Below are positions 42,117 to 51,122 of a DNA stretch of 57,516 nt, piece by piece; positions within the stretch are counted from its first letter, which is position 1, and each line of letters begins with the position of its first letter. Where the stretch lies: NCBI GenBank assembly GCA_015066365.1, contig SVON01000007.1:1-57516 (forward strand), read 5' to 3'. Source of the DNA: Oscillospiraceae bacterium (GTDB lineage: Bacteria; Bacillota; Clostridia; Oscillospirales; Acutalibacteraceae). Made by a program: the position numbers and the translations under genes. The notes beneath the pieces were generated by a model. It ran no database searches, was not told the DNA's origin, and saw only the letters and a list, made by a program, of their open reading frames with translations.

Positions 42117-44438
42117 TTAGATGGTCACGATAATCTCGTGGTTCAGACCATCCTCATAGGCGGGCAGAACGGTGCCCTCGATGGCGACGCCGTCGGCCAC
42201 GATGCCCTTGTTCTCACCCTGCTGAACGGTGATGTTGTACTTGGCCTGACGCCAAATGCGCTCCACCTTGTAGGTGCCAAAGTTCTCGGGCAGGTTGGGC
42301 TCTACGTGCAGACCGTCGTACTCGGCACGGACACCCAGCATCCACTCCTCAATGGCCAGACGGACCCAGGCCACCGAGCCGGTGATCCAGCTGTACTCCA
42401 TCTGATAGGCGTTGTTGCGATGCTCGGGGCCGAAGAAGCAGTTGGCAAACTGGAAGGGCAGCGCGTCCTTCTTCAGCTCGTAGTTGTCCTCCTCGTAATA
42501 ACCGGGAGCCACGCGGCGGAACAGCTCATAAGCCTGGTCCGGCTTGCCGCTGCGCAGCAGACCCAACACCAGCCACATATTAGGATGGGTGTAGATGGTG
42601 CCGTTCTCAGCAATACCGGGCTCCATCGCAGACAGACGGCCCACACGGTCGTCAAACTCCTGATAGGCAGGGCTGAGCAGCAGATAGCCCAGAGGCGTAT
42701 AGCTCTCCCGCTTCAGGCTCTCCAGAATCTTCTCGCGGCGGTCAGGGGTGGCGATGCCGGTCATCAGCGCAAAAGACTGGGTCTCCAGGAACAGCTTGGC
42801 GTACTTGTTGGTGGAGGAGCCGATCTTGCCGCCGTTGTCGTCGAAGCAACGAACAAAGCGGTCGCCCTCCCAGGCGTTGTTGCGGATGGCCTCGGTCATA
42901 GCCTCGCTGCGGGCCTGCAGGTTAGCGGCCTTCTCGTCCTCACCGACAAAGCGGCACAGCTCCGCGATCTGGGACAGGGCGTAGGCATACGCCATAGACA
43001 GCCACACGCTCTCGCCGCGACCCTCTTTACCGGCGCCGGTCAGAGAGTCGTTCCAGTCACCGAACTTGATCAGCAGCAGGTCGTGAATACCCTTGTTGTT
43101 CTCCAGGAAGTCCAGGGCGCGGATCACGTGACCCAGCACGGTATCCTTCACCTCGGGGTTGTTCAGGAAGGGGATCTCCTGATACAGGAACTGGGTATCG
43201 CCGGTCTCCTTGATATAGGCGGCCAGGGTGTAGGCAGACCACAGGGCGGAGTCGGAATAGGGACGGTCGTCAATGGGGTTCCAGCCGCGCACCGCCATAC
43301 CGAAATCGTGCTGATAGGACAGAGCCTCCTGCAGGATGGCCTTGGTACGTTTGGGGTTGACGTTGACCACGCCCAGACCGTGCTGGACGATGTCACGGTA
43401 ACCGTTATAACCCCAACGGCACCAGGTAGCACCGTACATACAGGCCAACTTAGTCCAGTTGTTCAGCAGCCGGTTCAGGTGCTCGTCACCGGTCTTGATC
43501 TGGGTCTTCTTCAGGTCGCCCTCACGGTACAGCTGAGCCAGCTGGGTGTAGGCGGGAATGTTGTGCAGATAGGTCTTCTTCAGCTCAACGCAACGCGCGG
43601 CGCTGTCGCCGGCACCCAGAATGAACTGGATGTTCTGGACGTTGCCGGAGAGCTTCACGTCCCACTGCAGGGCGCAGATGGTGTCCTCGGCAGAGCCGTC
43701 GGAATTCTTACAGCCGCCATTCTTGACGCAGACCGGGTTGGCCACAGAGCCGTACTGGCCCATAAACAGACGGCGGGAGCCGTCAAAGCCGGATACGGGA
43801 TAGTCGCAGGTGAAGAAAGCGGTCAAATTATTGTGAGGCTTCACATAGGGGTGCTTCTCCGCCAGGAACATATTGTTCTCTTTATCAAAGCGGGTGGTAC
43901 GGTAGATCATATCACCGTAGCTGTCAAAGCCCCACTTATACTTAAACTGCAGTTGGAAATAGGGGAAGATGGACAGGTCACGGGGACGGCCGTTCACGTC
44001 CTCCACCTTAAACTGCCACATCTCCACGGCATCCTTTCCGGGGGGGATGGAGATGATCAGGGTGGCCTTCACGTCCTCGGTCTGGTTCACGATGGTGGTA
44101 TAGCCCAGGTCGTGGGTACAGGAGAAGTCCTGCACCTCGGCGCAGACCGGCTCCCAGTTCACGGTCCAGAACTTGCCGGTCTCGTTGTCGCGAATGTAGA
44201 TGATGCGGGAGTACAGATGCTCCTTACCGAAGATATCGTAGTCGCAGATACGACCCACGCCGGTGAACAGCTGGATGCCCTCCTCACCCGGATATTGGTA
44301 GTCGAAGCAGCCGATACCGGTGTGGTGCACGTTGGCGTAGCACACGTCGTTGAACAGCATCACGTCAAAGGGACGGGGTGCGTCGGGGGAAGTGACAACA
44401 AATTTATTGCCTTGTTCGTTAAAATGTCCGTAGTTCAT
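42117..44438 (-). CDS. GH94-type glycoside phosphorylase (cellobiose/chitobiose phosphorylase-like)
   Basis: This 773-residue protein has the GH94 layout: an N-terminal beta-sandwich (FGYFN-like NYGHFNEQGNKFVVT start), a helical linker, and an alpha6/alpha6 catalytic barrel. Visible family motifs are GYNGYRDIVQHGLG (about 343-356), RGWNP, the catalytic-acid segment FGDWNDSL with Asp464, and AMEPGIAENGTIYTHPN. Such enzymes split beta-linked disaccharides with phosphate to give a sugar-1-phosphate, saving ATP. There is no signal peptide. The ATG at 44438 has AAAGGCGG upstream, 17 bp past the stop of the larger GH38 gene, so both are one operon. Substrate cannot be told from the motifs; the link with alpha-mannosidases hints at a mannose-containing oligosaccharide. 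Confidence 0.9.
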   Translation of the reverse strand: MNYGHFNEQGNKFVVTSPDAPRPFDVMLFNDVCYANVHHTGIGCFDYQYPGEEGIQLFTGVGRICDYDIFGKEHLYSRIIYIRDNETGKFWTVNWEPVCAEVQDFSCTHDLGYTTIVNQTEDVKATLIISIPPGKDAVEMWQFKVEDVNGRPRDLSIFPYFQLQFKYKWGFDSYGDMIYRTTRFDKENNMFLAEKHPYVKPHNNLTAFFTCDYPVSGFDGSRRLFMGQYGSVANPVCVKNGGCKNSDGSAEDTICALQWDVKLSGNVQNIQFILGAGDSAARCVELKKTYLHNIPAYTQLAQLYREGDLKKTQIKTGDEHLNRLLNNWTKLACMYGATWCRWGYNGYRDIVQHGLGVVNVNPKRTKAILQEALSYQHDFGMAVRGWNPIDDRPYSDSALWSAYTLAAYIKETGDTQFLYQEIPFLNNPEVKDTVLGHVIRALDFLENNKGIHDLLLIKFGDWNDSLTGAGKEGRGESVWLSMAYAYALSQIAELCRFVGEDEKAANLQARSEAMTEAIRNNAWEGDRFVRCFDDNGGKIGSSTNKYAKLFLETQSFALMTGIATPDRREKILESLKRESYTPLGYLLLSPAYQEFDDRVGRLSAMEPGIAENGTIYTHPNMWLVLGLLRSGKPDQAYELFRRVAPGYYEEDNYELKKDALPFQFANCFFGPEHRNNAYQMEYSWITGSVAWVRLAIEEWMLGVRAEYDGLHVEPNLPENFGTYKVERIWRQAKYNITVQQGENKGIVADGVAIEGTVLPAYEDGLNHEIIVTI

Positions 44439-44455
44439 AGTTCTAACCGCCTTTC

Positions 44456-47400
44456 TTATTTGTAACAGACAAAGGTCTTGATCTCAAAGGGTTTGAAGGT
44501 CACGTCCGCCACGCCGTCGGTCAGCGCCACGTCGGCGACAGCCTCCTCCAGCATATTGGTTTCCACAACCTTCTTCACATCCGCGGGGAAGGTCAGCGCG
44601 GTGATAGTGCGGGCTCGCTCCGCCTCGTACAGACGCACCACGTAGGCGTTCTCGATGTCCTCGGCAGGCTTCACCGCCTCCACGATGACGTTGTCCGCAT
44701 CCACCAGCACCGGAGCGGCCAGAGGGGCCTTCAGAGCGCCGGGGGCCACGATGACGGGGGTGTTCAGCTCATAAGCCGGGCACACCACGTTCTGCACGCA
44801 GAAGTCGCCGCAGTGGGGCAGCAGAGAATAGGTCATCTCGTGGACGCCAAAGTCGCCGGCGGGATCCGGGTGGGTACCGCCACGGTGCAGGCTCAGACGC
44901 ATATCCGAGCCACGGACCGAGATACCGTACTTACAGTCGTTGAGCAAAGCCACGCCGAAGCGGCTCTCGGACACGTCGGTCCACTTCAGGTTGCACACCT
45001 CAAAGCGGGCGGTCTCCACGCAGTCGTTCTCGGTGGTGGGACGGTCGATGTGACCGAACTGGATCTCGTGCTTGGCCTTGGTGGTCAGCACGTCTACGTC
45101 AAAGCTGACCTTTAAGAGCTGGTGCTTATCCTTCCAGTCCACCTTGGCGTGGAAGTCCACACGGGGACTGTCGGCATAGAAGATGCTGTCCACCGCGATG
45201 GTGGAATGGTTGCCGATCTTATACGCAGAGCGGAGGCGCAGTTCCACCGCGCCATCGCTGACCACCTGGCGGTCGATCAGCTCGGTCTGGGCGGTCATCT
45301 TGAACTTCTGGTCGTATTCCACGTCCCAGTTATCCCAATACTCGGGGATATCCTCGCCCATATAGAAAGTGCCCAAGGGAGCGGCACCCTCGCGACGGAG
45401 CTGACGACCGGACTGCTTGTCAATGAACGAAGCGATGTAACCGTTCTCGTCGAACACCACCGAGGCATAAGGAGTCTCCAAATTGGTACCATCGTAAGTA
45501 AAAGCAGAAGCGGTGTCACCGGCATCGTCGGTCAGCGCCACGCTCTTGGCCTCAAAGGCATCCAACGCCACGCCGGACACAGCAATCTTTTTGCGACCGA
45601 ACAGGTCCTCGTAGGGCTGGTTCTTGGCCTCGGCCACGTATTTACCGTTGTCGTCAATGGTGATGACGTCCTCACGGGCAAAGGACAGGGGGTTCACCAG
45701 GGTGATGGCGCCATCGCCCTGGGCCACGGTGGCGGCCAAACGCTGGGTCTCGCCGTCCACGGTGACGATCAGTTCGCCCACGATCTTCTCGGAGCGGTCG
45801 TGGACACACTGGATGCAGGTACCGGGCAGAATGTCGTGGAACTGGTTCTCCAGCAACTCCTTCAGCCACTTATCGTAGTCGGCAGCGTTGTAGTCGGCGC
45901 CGGTCATCACCGCCATCAGCTCCATATTGCGCAGAGCGTTCTCGCACAGGCGGTTGTTGCGCTTGGTCTGGTGACGCTGGGTCAGAGTACCCCGGTGCAG
46001 TTCCAGATACAGTTCACCGTTGTACACCGGCATCTTGTCGATGTTCTTCTCCATCTCCTGACCGAACTCGCTGATGGTCTGATACTCCACCTTCGGCATA
46101 CCGTTCAGTTGCATCACCCGGGTGGCCTCCTCCACCATCACGTCGGTGGGACCGCCGCCGCCGTCGCCGTAGCCAAAGGCCACCAGACGGCTCTCGTCGC
46201 TGGTCTTATCCTGCAGGGCAGACACGTGGTTCATCAGCAGATGGGGTGCCGGCTCGCAGTGGGTGATGTTGAAGTGGGTGACCACCTCGCTGCCGTCGAT
46301 ACCCACCCAACGGAAGGTCTCGAAGGGGAACTTATTGTGCTCGTTCCAAGACAGTTTGGTGGTGTAGAAATACTTCATCCCGCAGCCCCGCATGATCTGG
46401 GGGATGGCGGCGTTATAACCGAAGGTATCCGGCAGCCAGAAGGAGTCGTTGGTGATGCCGAACTTCTCCTGCAGGTACTTCTGACCCTTCAGGAACTGGC
46501 GCACCATATACTCGCCGCCGGTGATATTACAGTCGCACTCCACCCAGGCGCCGCCGTTGATCTCAAAGCGACCCTCGGCCTGGTACTTCTTCATATCCTC
46601 GAAGATGCCGGGATAGTGCTCCTCCATCCAGGCGGTGTGCAGCACGGAGGACTGGATGAATTTGTAGTCCGCATACTGGTCCATCAGCACCAACGCGTTG
46701 GCAAAGGTGCGGGCACATTTCCGCATGGTCTCGGCGATGGGCCACAGCCAGGCGGTATCCATGTGGGAGTGACCCACGATGCCCACCTTGCCGTAGGTCT
46801 CGCCGCAGGTGTTGCCAGTGAACATCTCGCCCATAATGGCGTTGCAACGGCGCACACCGGCGATGACGGTCTCATAGTCCACCATGGTGGGGTGCAGCAC
46901 CGCCTCGGCGAACACCCGCTCCAGCACGTTAATGGCACGCGCCTTCATAAAGGGGTTCTGCTCGATCTGAGCCATAGACAGGAAGATGCGCAGGTCACGC
47001 ACAAAATTCTTGATCTCCCAGTTGCAGGTAGCCACGTACACGTTGTGGAAGGTGTGGCGATAGTGCTCGTCCGGCAGGTTCTCCTCACGGGCGTAGGGGT
47101 GCACCTCCCGCTCGTCGTGCCAGGCATAGCACTCCAGGTCAATGTGATAGGTCTTGCCGGCCTCAGCGCTCTTGGTCAGCAGAATGTTGTGCTGAAGTCC
47201 GTCGTATTCCTTAATGATGGTGCCGTACATACCCATGGGCTTGCCGTCCACAAACAGCAGACCCTCCCGCAATTCGGTGTTCTGCAGTACGAACAGCTCC
47301 TTGCCCGCCAGGTGCTCCGGCACGGTATAGTCAAACTTCACCCACAGGTTGCCGAACTCGCCACCCCAGACGTAGCCGTCCCGGATGGTCTGATACTCCA

Positions 47401-47548
47401 CGTCGGGAGCCTGGCGGTGATGCTCTTTGGTCTCGTAACCCAGCACCTCGCTGAAGGTCTGTTCAGCGTGGTACACATACCCGGCATACTGCCAGGTCAG
47501 GTTCTGCAGCTTTTTGAGCATACGGTCGTTAAAGCTTTGATAATGCAT
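44456..47548 (-). CDS. Alpha-mannosidase, GH38 (large)
   Basis: This 1030-residue enzyme is a long GH38 alpha-mannosidase related to the Ams1/MngB-like cytoplasmic group. An N-terminal beta domain of about 250 residues precedes the catalytic domain. Zinc ligands and catalytic residues are His262 and Asp264 in VGHSHMDTAWLWP, nucleophile Asp374 in FWLPDTFGYNAAIPQIM and a His-Asp pair in ENQFHDILPGTCIQ. The C-terminal beta-sandwich domains are complete. I chose the ATG at 47548 because AAGGAGG precedes it; the open frame extends 22 codons further but would cover the promoter region. It is the first gene of the GH38-GH94 operon. No transporter is encoded nearby. Confidence 0.95.
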   Translation of the reverse strand: MHYQSFNDRMLKKLQNLTWQYAGYVYHAEQTFSEVLGYETKEHHRQAPDVEYQTIRDGYVWGGEFGNLWVKFDYTVPEHLAGKELFVLQNTELREGLLFVDGKPMGMYGTIIKEYDGLQHNILLTKSAEAGKTYHIDLECYAWHDEREVHPYAREENLPDEHYRHTFHNVYVATCNWEIKNFVRDLRIFLSMAQIEQNPFMKARAINVLERVFAEAVLHPTMVDYETVIAGVRRCNAIMGEMFTGNTCGETYGKVGIVGHSHMDTAWLWPIAETMRKCARTFANALVLMDQYADYKFIQSSVLHTAWMEEHYPGIFEDMKKYQAEGRFEINGGAWVECDCNITGGEYMVRQFLKGQKYLQEKFGITNDSFWLPDTFGYNAAIPQIMRGCGMKYFYTTKLSWNEHNKFPFETFRWVGIDGSEVVTHFNITHCEPAPHLLMNHVSALQDKTSDESRLVAFGYGDGGGGPTDVMVEEATRVMQLNGMPKVEYQTISEFGQEMEKNIDKMPVYNGELYLELHRGTLTQRHQTKRNNRLCENALRNMELMAVMTGADYNAADYDKWLKELLENQFHDILPGTCIQCVHDRSEKIVGELIVTVDGETQRLAATVAQGDGAITLVNPLSFAREDVITIDDNGKYVAEAKNQPYEDLFGRKKIAVSGVALDAFEAKSVALTDDAGDTASAFTYDGTNLETPYASVVFDENGYIASFIDKQSGRQLRREGAAPLGTFYMGEDIPEYWDNWDVEYDQKFKMTAQTELIDRQVVSDGAVELRLRSAYKIGNHSTIAVDSIFYADSPRVDFHAKVDWKDKHQLLKVSFDVDVLTTKAKHEIQFGHIDRPTTENDCVETARFEVCNLKWTDVSESRFGVALLNDCKYGISVRGSDMRLSLHRGGTHPDPAGDFGVHEMTYSLLPHCGDFCVQNVVCPAYELNTPVIVAPGALKAPLAAPVLVDADNVIVEAVKPAEDIENAYVVRLYEAERARTITALTFPADVKKVVETNMLEEAVADVALTDGVADVTFKPFEIKTFVCYK

Positions 47549-47612
47549 CGCGTTTCCTCCTTCGTTATCTTGGCTTTGATCGAGGCAAACGCCCCGAAAT
47601 TTTCCATCTTTC

Positions 47613-47642
47613 ATTATAACACTATATATAGTGGGGTTGCAA
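47613..47642 (-). promoter_or_regulatory. Promoter of the GH38-GH94 operon
   Basis: On the minus strand TTGCAA (47642-47637), an 18-bp spacer and TATAAT (47618-47613), 65 bp before the ATG. The spacer contains a perfect 14-bp palindrome, listed separately. Confidence 0.75.
47620..47633. promoter_or_regulatory. Palindromic operator candidate in the GH38-GH94 promoter
   Basis: CACTATATATAGTG is a perfect 14-bp palindrome lying between the -35 and -10 boxes, the position of a repressor site that blocks RNA polymerase. No regulator gene is adjacent. Half of the palindrome is a simple TA alternation, so chance is possible. Confidence 0.5.
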
Positions 47643-47717
47643 GAAATTCTTATCCGCTTCCACTAAGGTCTGTAAAAAATAGTACATAATCGTTAAATTT
47701 TGTTATCCCATTCCCCC

Positions 47718-47746
47718 TTGCACAACGGGTCTGTCTTTGCTACAAT
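47718..47746 (+). promoter_or_regulatory. sfsA promoter
   Basis: TTGCAC (47718-47723), a 17-bp spacer and TACAAT (47741-47746), 28 bp before the GTG at 47775. Confidence 0.8.
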
Positions 47747-47774
47747 ACCATTAGTCGTCCAGGAGGTGGATTTT

Positions 47775-48446
47775 GTGACCTATTCCCGTATCAAAACCGG
47801 CGTTTTTCATGCCCGACCCAACCGCTTTATTGCGCTGGTAGAGGTGGAGGGCGAAGAGGTGGTCTGCCACGTCAAAAACACCGGTCGGTGTAAAGAATTG
47901 TTGGTGCCCGGATGCACCGTAGTGTTGGAGGTGGCGGATAACCCCCACCGTAAGACCCCCTACGACGTGATCGCCGTCTACAAGGGGGAGCGCCTGATCA
48001 ATATGGATAGCCAAGCCCCCAACCAGGTGGCGGAAGAATATCTGCAGCAGCGGTTTCCGGAGGCTCACCTCCGCCGGGAGGTACGGTATGGGGACTCCCG
48101 GCTGGATTTTAGGATGGAACAGAATGGAGAATCCTGGCTGATCGAGGTAAAAGGCTGTACTCTGGAGGTGGATAACGTGGGCTATTTCCCCGACGCCCCC
48201 ACCGACCGGGGCGTGAAGCACCTGCAGCATCTCACCAAAGCCGTGCAGGAGGGTTACAGGGCGGCGGTTTTGTTCATCATCCAGATGGAGGGCGTGGCCG
48301 CCATCCGCCCCAACGACGGCACCCACCCCGCCTTTGGCGAGGCGCTGCGCGGGGCAAAAAAAGCCGGCGTAGAGGTGTGGGCGGTGGATTGCCGCGTCAC
48401 CCCGGATACCCTCTCCCACCGCAACGCGGTTCCGGTAGAACTCTGA
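47775..48446 (+). CDS. sfsA: SfsA family protein (sugar fermentation stimulation / nuclease-like)
   Basis: This 223-residue protein matches SfsA throughout: RPNRFIALVEVEG near the start, CHVKNTGRCKELLVPG, PYDVIAVYKGERLINMDSQAPN, RLDFRM and the nuclease-like WLIEVKGCTLE, then FPDAPTDRGVKHLQHL. The Asp, Glu and Lys pattern in RLDF and IEVKG fits a PD-(D/E)xK-type nuclease core. The name comes from an early Escherichia coli effect on maltose genes; its real role is uncertain. I chose the GTG at 47775 because GGAGGTGG precedes it and the promoter lies between it and the earlier in-frame start. It is divergent from the mannosidase operon. Confidence 0.95.
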   Translation: MTYSRIKTGVFHARPNRFIALVEVEGEEVVCHVKNTGRCKELLVPGCTVVLEVADNPHRKTPYDVIAVYKGERLINMDSQAPNQVAEEYLQQRFPEAHLRREVRYGDSRLDFRMEQNGESWLIEVKGCTLEVDNVGYFPDAPTDRGVKHLQHLTKAVQEGYRAAVLFIIQMEGVAAIRPNDGTHPAFGEALRGAKKAGVEVWAVDCRVTPDTLSHRNAVPVEL

Positions 48447-48483
48447 TCCTTTTCGCTCTGGCCTCCCCCTCTTCTCACACAAA

Positions 48484-48497
48484 TGTAAGCGCTTACA
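48484..48497. promoter_or_regulatory. Perfect cre site (CcpA operator)
   Basis: TGTAAGCGCTTACA is a perfect palindrome that fits the catabolite-responsive element consensus at every position. It lies 38 bp past the sfsA stop, next to a terminator and about 45 bp upstream of the promoter of the Nudix-HAD gene. It would be read by CcpA with Ser-phosphorylated HPr, whose kinase gene hprK is in this window. Confidence 0.7.
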
Positions 48498-48532
48498 AAC
48501 AGCAGGAAAACCACCCCTGCTGTTTATTTTTT
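48497..48532 (+). terminator. Terminator of sfsA
   Basis: A 10-bp stem AAACAGCAGG (48497-48506) with CCTGCTGTTT (48516-48525), a 9-nt loop and a long T run. It abuts the cre site. Confidence 0.85.
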
Positions 48533-48542
48533 TATCTTCTAC

Positions 48543-48571
48543 TGGACAATTTTGCCAGAATATAGTAAAAT
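48543..48571 (+). promoter_or_regulatory. Promoter of the Nudix-HAD gene
   Basis: TGGACA (48543-48548), a 17-bp spacer and TAAAAT (48566-48571), 42 bp before the ATG at 48614. Confidence 0.6.
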
Positions 48572-48613
48572 GGCTATGATTTGACTTTTTTATTTGAAAG
48601 GGGGCCTATCCGT

Positions 48614-49945
48614 ATGGAGAAATGGGACTTGTTGGATGCCGACGGCAACCCCACCGGCAAAACCATCGTCCGGGGCGAACCGCTCCACGCCGGTATGTAC
48701 CACCTGGTGGAGCACATCTGGATCGTGGACTCCAAGGGGCGTCTGCTGATCCAGCAGCGCAACCCCAACCTGCGGCTGATGCCGGGGGTCTGGGCCGCCA
48801 ACAGCGGCAGCGCCCAGGCCGGTGAGGACAGCGAGAGTGCAGCCCGCCGGGAACTGTTTGAGGAACTGAGCATCCGCACCGCACCGGGTGAATTGGTGTA
48901 CGGCGGTCGTATGCGCCGCCGCAACTCCTTCACCGACCTGTGGATTCTGTACCGGGACATCGACGTCACCGCTCTGCGCCTGCAAAAAGAGGAGGTAGCC
49001 CAAGCCAAATGGGTCACCACCGAAGAACTCATCGAGATGCTGGGAGACCGCTCCTTCCATCATTACGGCACCGCCTATTTCCAGTTTGTGTTCCGCGCCA
49101 TCGAGCGTGGCCGCCGCACTCTGTATCTCACCGATCTGGACGGCACCCTGCTCCAGAATGACCAAACTCTCTCCGATCATACGGTGGAGACGGTAAACCG
49201 GCTGATCAGCCGCGGTATGATGGTGTCGGTCGCCACAGCCCGGGGCACCATCGGAGTACAGCTGGTGGGGCTCTCTCGGCTCCGGTTCCGGGTGCCGATC
49301 ATCATGCTGGGGGGCGTGCTTCTGTACGACCTGGCTCACCACCGCATCCTCCACAGCTGCGAGATGCACTCCGGCACGGTTTCTGCCATTTTGCAGGCCT
49401 TCCGCAGTCAGGGGCGCAGTCCCCAGCTGTATCGCCGCCGGGGCAACGAGGTGCACATTTTCTATACCGAGCTCACCCCGGTGGAAGAGTCCTTTATCCA
49501 CCGCAAAGACCGGGAGGGCAAGGGCTTTGAACGGTTCTACCACCGGGTCCCCTACCTCAAAAACACCCCCGCTATCTTCTTCAGCTGCCAGGGCACCCGC
49601 GTTCAGCAAGAGCAGCTGGCGGCCCGACTGGAGCAGGTACCCGGCATCCGGGTGATGCTGTACGCCGACACCTATCACGAGGACAACTGGTTCTTAGAGA
49701 TTTGCCGCGAGGACGCCGACAAGGGCCACGCCGCCCGTCGCCTATGCCAACGGGTGGGGGCAGACCGGATGGTGGCCTTTGGCGACAACCACAACGACAT
49801 CCCTATGTTCCGCGAGGCGGACTACGCGGTGTGCGTGGACAACGGCTCCGACGAGGCCAAGGCGTTGGCCGACCGGGTCATCCCCGCCAACACCGACGAG
49901 GGCGTGGCGGATTACCTCCACGCCATATATAACCGAAAGCTGTGA
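48614..49945 (+). CDS. Fusion: Nudix hydrolase + Cof-type HAD phosphatase
   Basis: This 443-residue cytoplasmic protein joins two phosphate-cleaving enzymes. Residues 1 to about 165 are a Nudix hydrolase of the IDI/YfcD-like group. Its Nudix box spans residues 65-87, with Gly65, Glu71, Arg79-Glu80, Glu83-Glu84 and Ile87 in the canonical places and Ser86 replacing the usual Gly. Residues about 168-443 are a HAD-superfamily Cof/type IIB phosphatase with the nucleophile motif DLDGTLL (Asp174, Asp176), a SVATARG motif II and the metal motif FGDNHNDIPMF. Each half looks catalytically complete. A sequential pathway (pyrophosphatase, then phosphatase on the monophosphate) is plausible but unproven. 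The ATG at 48614 has AAAGGGGG upstream. The CDF gene starts seven bases past its stop. Confidence 0.9.
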   Translation: MEKWDLLDADGNPTGKTIVRGEPLHAGMYHLVEHIWIVDSKGRLLIQQRNPNLRLMPGVWAANSGSAQAGEDSESAARRELFEELSIRTAPGELVYGGRMRRRNSFTDLWILYRDIDVTALRLQKEEVAQAKWVTTEELIEMLGDRSFHHYGTAYFQFVFRAIERGRRTLYLTDLDGTLLQNDQTLSDHTVETVNRLISRGMMVSVATARGTIGVQLVGLSRLRFRVPIIMLGGVLLYDLAHHRILHSCEMHSGTVSAILQAFRSQGRSPQLYRRRGNEVHIFYTELTPVEESFIHRKDREGKGFERFYHRVPYLKNTPAIFFSCQGTRVQQEQLAARLEQVPGIRVMLYADTYHEDNWFLEICREDADKGHAARRLCQRVGADRMVAFGDNHNDIPMFREADYAVCVDNGSDEAKALADRVIPANTDEGVADYLHAIYNRKL

Positions 49946-49951
49946 TGCTAT

Positions 49952-51118
49952 TTGTTGACCAATCTATTGTGCCGTCGATTTGTAAAAAACCACGATAATC
50001 CCACCGACCCTGCCGTACGGCTGAATTACGGTCGCTTGGCCGGTATCACCGGCATCGTGTGCAACCTCCTGCTGTGCGGGTTAAAGCTGCTGGCCGGTAT
50101 GCTCTCCGGCAGTCTGGCGATGATCGCCGACGCCTTTAACAACCTGTCCGATGCCGGCTCCGCCATCGTGACCCTCATTGGGTTCCGCCTGGCAGGGGCG
50201 CCGCCGGACAAGGACCACCCCTTCGGTCACGGACGGATGGAATACCTGTCGGCCATGGGGGTGGCGGTGCTGATCATCATCGCCGGCTTTGAACTGGCCA
50301 CCTCCGCCATCGACAAGATGCTGCACCCCTCTGCCACCGCGTTCAACCCGGTGGCTGTGGCTATTCTGGCGGTCTCCATCGCCATCAAACTGTGGATGGC
50401 GCTGTTCCACCGCCGCATCGGCAAGCTGATTCGCTCCGACGCCCTGATGGCCGCCGGCACCGACAGCCGCAACGACGTCATCTGCACCTCGGTGGTGCTG
50501 GTGTGCGCCGTAGCCGCCAGGTTTACCACCCTGCCGTTGGACGGCTACGTGGGTATGGCGGTGGCGCTGTTCGTCATCTGGTCCGGCTTTTCCGTCATCC
50601 GGGACACCGTCTCTCCCCTCCTGGGTCAGGCCCCTGACCCGGAACTGGTGGAGAACATCCAGCAGACGGTGCTGGGCTACGAGGGCGTGGTGGGCATTCA
50701 CGACCTGATCGTCCACGACTACGGCCCCGGTCGGGTGATCGTGTCCCTCCACGCCGAGGTGCCGGAGGACCAACCCATCACCAAGAGTCACGACGTCATC
50801 GACAACATCGAGATGGAGCTGATGGAGCGTTACCACATTCTCGCCTGCATCCATCTGGATCCGGTGGACACCGATAATCCCGAGACCCTGCGGCTGAAAG
50901 AGCAGGCCATCGCCCTGATGAATGGGGTGGACGAAGGCCTGACCCTCCACGATTTTCGGGTGGTGAACGGCGACACCCACACCAATCTGCTGTTTGATCT
51001 GGTGGTGCCCCACACCTGCAAGAACCCCGAGGAGATGGCCCGGCGGATGCGGGACGCCGTCCACAACAGCGACCCCCACCTCTACGCCGTCATCAAGGTG
51101 GAATACAGTTATACGTAA
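49952..51118 (+). CDS. Cation diffusion facilitator (CDF) family transporter
   Basis: This 388-residue membrane protein exports divalent metals such as zinc, manganese or iron in exchange for protons. Six membrane helices are visible in residues about 28-220. Metal-site motifs are DAFNNLSDAGS in helix 2, the cytoplasmic-loop segment KDHPFGHGRMEYLSA and AAGTDSRNDVICT in helix 5, in the order typical of the family. The C-terminal cytoplasmic part is about 170 residues and carries a normal CDF dimerisation domain plus an extra ferredoxin-like extension. The frame opens at a TGA shared with the upstream stop, so translation must begin at TTG 49952 or TTG 49955, giving the usual MTNLLCRRFVKN-type start. 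A terminator follows. Confidence 0.93.
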   Translation: MLTNLLCRRFVKNHDNPTDPAVRLNYGRLAGITGIVCNLLLCGLKLLAGMLSGSLAMIADAFNNLSDAGSAIVTLIGFRLAGAPPDKDHPFGHGRMEYLSAMGVAVLIIIAGFELATSAIDKMLHPSATAFNPVAVAILAVSIAIKLWMALFHRRIGKLIRSDALMAAGTDSRNDVICTSVVLVCAVAARFTTLPLDGYVGMAVALFVIWSGFSVIRDTVSPLLGQAPDPELVENIQQTVLGYEGVVGIHDLIVHDYGPGRVIVSLHAEVPEDQPITKSHDVIDNIEMELMERYHILACIHLDPVDTDNPETLRLKEQAIALMNGVDEGLTLHDFRVVNGDTHTNLLFDLVVPHTCKNPEEMARRMRDAVHNSDPHLYAVIKVEYSYT

Positions 51119-51122
51119 CGCC

